A stretch of 64,000 nt of DNA from Serilophus lunatus (lineage: Eukaryota; Chordata; Aves; Passeriformes; Eurylaimidae), in NCBI GenBank assembly GCA_013399895.1, contig VXBA01001259.1:287561-351560 (forward strand), in the 5' to 3' direction. A program made the translations under genes and the position numbers. Numbering within the stretch: the stretch's first letter is position 1; the number at the start of each line of letters is the position of its first letter. Shown here piece after piece: positions 61,111 through 64,000 of this stretch. The notes below the pieces were generated by a model. The model did not search any database. It was not told the origin of the DNA and saw nothing but the letters and a program-made list of their open reading frames with translations.

Positions 61111-64000
61111 TCTGAGAGTCTTATGCCTCTGGATTTTTTCAACCAAATATATTAAGAAAATAACTAGAGCTTTCATAACACAAATTTAAGCTCGTGTTTT
61201 AGTCTTTAATTAATGTTTGTAAGGCTTTTACCCTTGTCTCAGTGTTCAGGACCCTTGGCATCCATAGTGTTGCTTCAAAAAGAGTATTGTGGGAAGTGGG
61301 AGGGTGGAGATGCAGGCGGAGAGTTTGGGGCAAACTTGGAACTTAAAAGCCAGGCAGAAGAATTTTTTTGTTTTGTTTTGGAAGACAGGTGTGTGTGTAT
61401 GTTGGAGTGCTGATGTAGTACCTCTCCTGTAAGTATATGATAGCAAGCTAAGGCCTTTTGAAGGCAGGAAACAGTTCTCTTAACAGTTTTTACCTTAGTA
61501 GTGAGGTTTGTGAGCAGCTGGCTTAAAGAACACTGCAGCTATGAATGCTGTTCCACAGTCTCACGAGTTGCTCCTTCTGTATATTTGTACAAAGCTAAGT
61601 TGCTGTGAAATACCTGAATTATTTGAGACTTTAAACTTAAAGCATATTGTGCCTATTTTGTATTCTTTTCTTGGTATTGTGGTTATCAGAGTGCCTTACT
61701 TGTCTATTGTTATGAAAAGGAACTTATGCTTTTGGCTGGAGGGTTTAAGCCCTTTCAAACATGTCAGTATTGATTTATCCATCAGAAAATAGGTTATTTT
61801 GTTATGGAATGTAAAGTGTACTGAATGTGACTATTCACTGGTTAGAGCACATGGGTCCAAAGGGTCCAAAATCCAAAGATTTGCTGTAGCTGCCATTCCC
61901 ATTGGGAAGAGGTTGCCACTGAGCAGGTTGGTAGGGCAATAACATGGAGTGCCAAGTTGTCTTTGCTCAGCATTGCTGATTGGATTTGGCAGGGTGGTCA
62001 TGGTTTGTACCATGGTGATTCTATCTAGTTTTGCTGAAAATGGCTTGCCTGTTACTTCCAGGTAGGATCTAGCAGGGAAAGGGAGGACAGTGAGATTGTT
62101 CCAGATCATTTTCCCTACAGGGAGACACATAGATATCTATCAAAAGAGAAAAAACCCTGTGGTTTGCATTCATGGTACTTTCCTGTTCTCTGTGCCTCAA
62201 GAGTGCTTTTTACTGGATGATTGGAAGAAAGAGCTCAAGGCTTCCCTCCCCCAGAGTGGCTTTTCTGCACAGCTTGACTATTGAATCATAGAAGTAGCTA
62301 TCAATGGAAAAATGATAGTAAAATACCCCCTTTTGAACACATGCATCCTTGGATAGGAAGAGGAGAATGATTACTGGTGATTTACCTCTGAAATACAACT
62401 GCCAAGCTACCAAAGAGCACACCAAAAGCCAATTGGATATTAAAAGGACTACAGCCGCTTTTGATGAAGTTTCAGATAGGCTTTAATGCAGATCTGCAAA
62501 TGAATTTTTCTCTGCGTGGTTTTCCCTATTACTTACTTGTCCTAGTTTGTGTAGGAACATTGAAGGGTGTCACTTTCCTTCTACACACTTTGCTCTCTGA
62601 GAGCTCAAAACCTCTTAAGGGATTGCAGGACTGGGGAAAAGTTTGCAGCCAGAGCACTGTTTTTAGAAATACATCCCAAGAAGAGCCCATGCTGTGAGAG
62701 GCAGCCTCATCTTCATTTGTAGTCCTCAGTTGCCTCGTAAAAGGCAGGCAGACAGTGGGATAGTTCCTCTGGGGAAACAAATTATTTTGTTGGATTGTAT
62801 TAATTTATGGCGAGGGTTATTGTGTTGATGTGCTGAGGAACAGGATGGTCCTTCATACGGATGTTAAACAAACAGGTTCCTCCTGACCTGCATTGGAAGC
62901 CTTAACATCTCACAGGATAGTCACCTCCTTGTCTTTTCAGTAGTTTAAGGGCCTGGCTGTGTATTTTGACAGATTGAAAAATCCTGGGAAAGCCAAAAGG
63001 CAGTTGCATGTTGTGTTTCTATGGGTCACACAGGTGATGTGTGAGGGTTTTGGGTGCTTTTGAACTCAGTCGCTTGTGGTTAATCCTGTATGCTTCAAGG
63101 CTCAGCTTCAATATATTTGGAGGATTCCTGAAATGGGATGCCTCTGCCTAAATGTAGACTTTCCAAGTTGCAGGTGGGCCATTTCACCTGTGTTACGTAC
63201 CTTGTGATCCCTTTGCATACTGTAGAACCAGCCCTGGAGAGTGTATTTTGTCTGATGTGGGTGTTGCTGTTCAGGGTGGAATTGTTTACATGCTGCAGGC
63301 AGAAGGTTACTGACTTGCAGCCTATGCAGCAAAAAGACAGCATTGATGGTAATTCTTACTGTCTTCTAATATTCTGTAAGCTATGGTGAGCATTTGGAGT
63401 GTATTGGAATTTCTCCCCTGCCTTTTGCCCAGAGTTTGGACAAGTTTTGATGGAGCTGGTGTGTGCCGTTGTTGCTTTTCGTCAGTGAAATTATTATATG
63501 TGCAAGTTAGCTTGTACATGAAACGAAGAGTTTATTTCTATGTGAAAGAACTAGTTCGTTGAGTGGAAACTGCTTACTGTTGTAAAGCAAACTGACTTTA
63601 ATTGCAAGTGGAGCAGTTTGGTAGCCAAGAGGGGTGAAAGGGAAACAAATTACTTCCTTAGGAACTCTCCAGTGGGGAAGAGCTGCTCCTTTCTGGATGG
63701 CTGATCTCTCTGACTCTCTGTGTCAGAAGCAAATTACGATAATTTTTTGTTGTTTTTCTTTTCAGCTGCTGTGACAAATGATGCCAATGTTGCATGCTGT
63801 GCAGCAGTGGGGATCTCTGTTGTAAATTGCTTTGCTTGAAAAATGCAGTCTGCTAAAAGAAACATTGTCCAACAGAAAAGAAGTTAAAGCACGCTTACAA
63901 TTAACCTGCTGCTGAAATCTGTCAGCTGGGTGTTGTTGAAAGTTGGTATAACACAAGGTATGCCAATGGTGTGATGTAGCAGAAATCATTAAGAGAATTG
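61111..64000. other. 3' flank, no gene seen
   Basis: No recognisable exon, repeat or RNA gene. Open frames are at most 99 codons and overlap one another on both strands (for example around 63095-63389). Confidence 0.5.

Noticed and set aside
1..64000. CRISPR arrays, tRNA/rRNA genes, bacterial operons or a novel defence-type system
   Set aside because: No regularly spaced repeat-spacer arrays beyond simple tandem repeats, no RNA gene pattern recognised, and sequence features are those of avian nuclear DNA.

Overview
This window is vertebrate nuclear DNA, almost certainly from a bird. The evidence is many fragments of CR1 LINE retrotransposons (the dominant avian repeat), a solo endogenous-retrovirus LTR of avian style, low repeat density, a GC-rich first exon interrupted by an assembly gap, and one multi-exon gene with long introns. 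I saw no bacterial-style operon, CRISPR array, tRNA or rRNA. The species cannot be fixed from the sequence.

The only gene I can support is TMEM65, on the + strand. It encodes a small multi-pass protein of the mitochondrial inner membrane, linked to mitochondrial Na+/Ca2+ handling. Seven exons were placed by translating across splice sites. Exon 1 is partial and ends at 31466. The others are 50810-50854, 52898-52965, 53709-53763, 54942-54984, 55636-55741 and 57227-57319 (stop TAA). The reading frame stays open across all six junctions and gives 200 visible residues. The start codon and roughly 40 N-terminal residues probably lie in the 171-base N gap (31103-31273) inside the promoter CpG island. 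Intron 4 uses a GC donor instead of GT.

Layout: 1-157, a GC-rich 28-bp minisatellite. 158-1228, a stack of three CR1 fragments. 1229-30850, intergenic AT-rich DNA with scattered CR1 tails and one 1,342-bp solo LTR (19222-20563) bounded by perfect 5-bp target-site duplications. 30850-31640, the TMEM65 CpG island with a 60-bp tandem repeat and the gap. 31467-50809, a 19.3-kb first intron with a back-to-back inverted CR1 pair. 50810-57319, the clustered small exons 2-7. 57320-64000, the 3' UTR with several candidate poly(A) signals, then flank with no recognisable gene.

Apart from TMEM65, the open reading frames I examined look like chance frames, repeat-derived frames or shadows. I found no undescribed multi-gene system. 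The most notable points are the CpG-rich LTR with promoter-like motifs upstream of and co-oriented with TMEM65, the GC-AG intron, a possible 6-nt tandem acceptor at exon 5, and the inverted CR1 pair inside transcribed intron 1.
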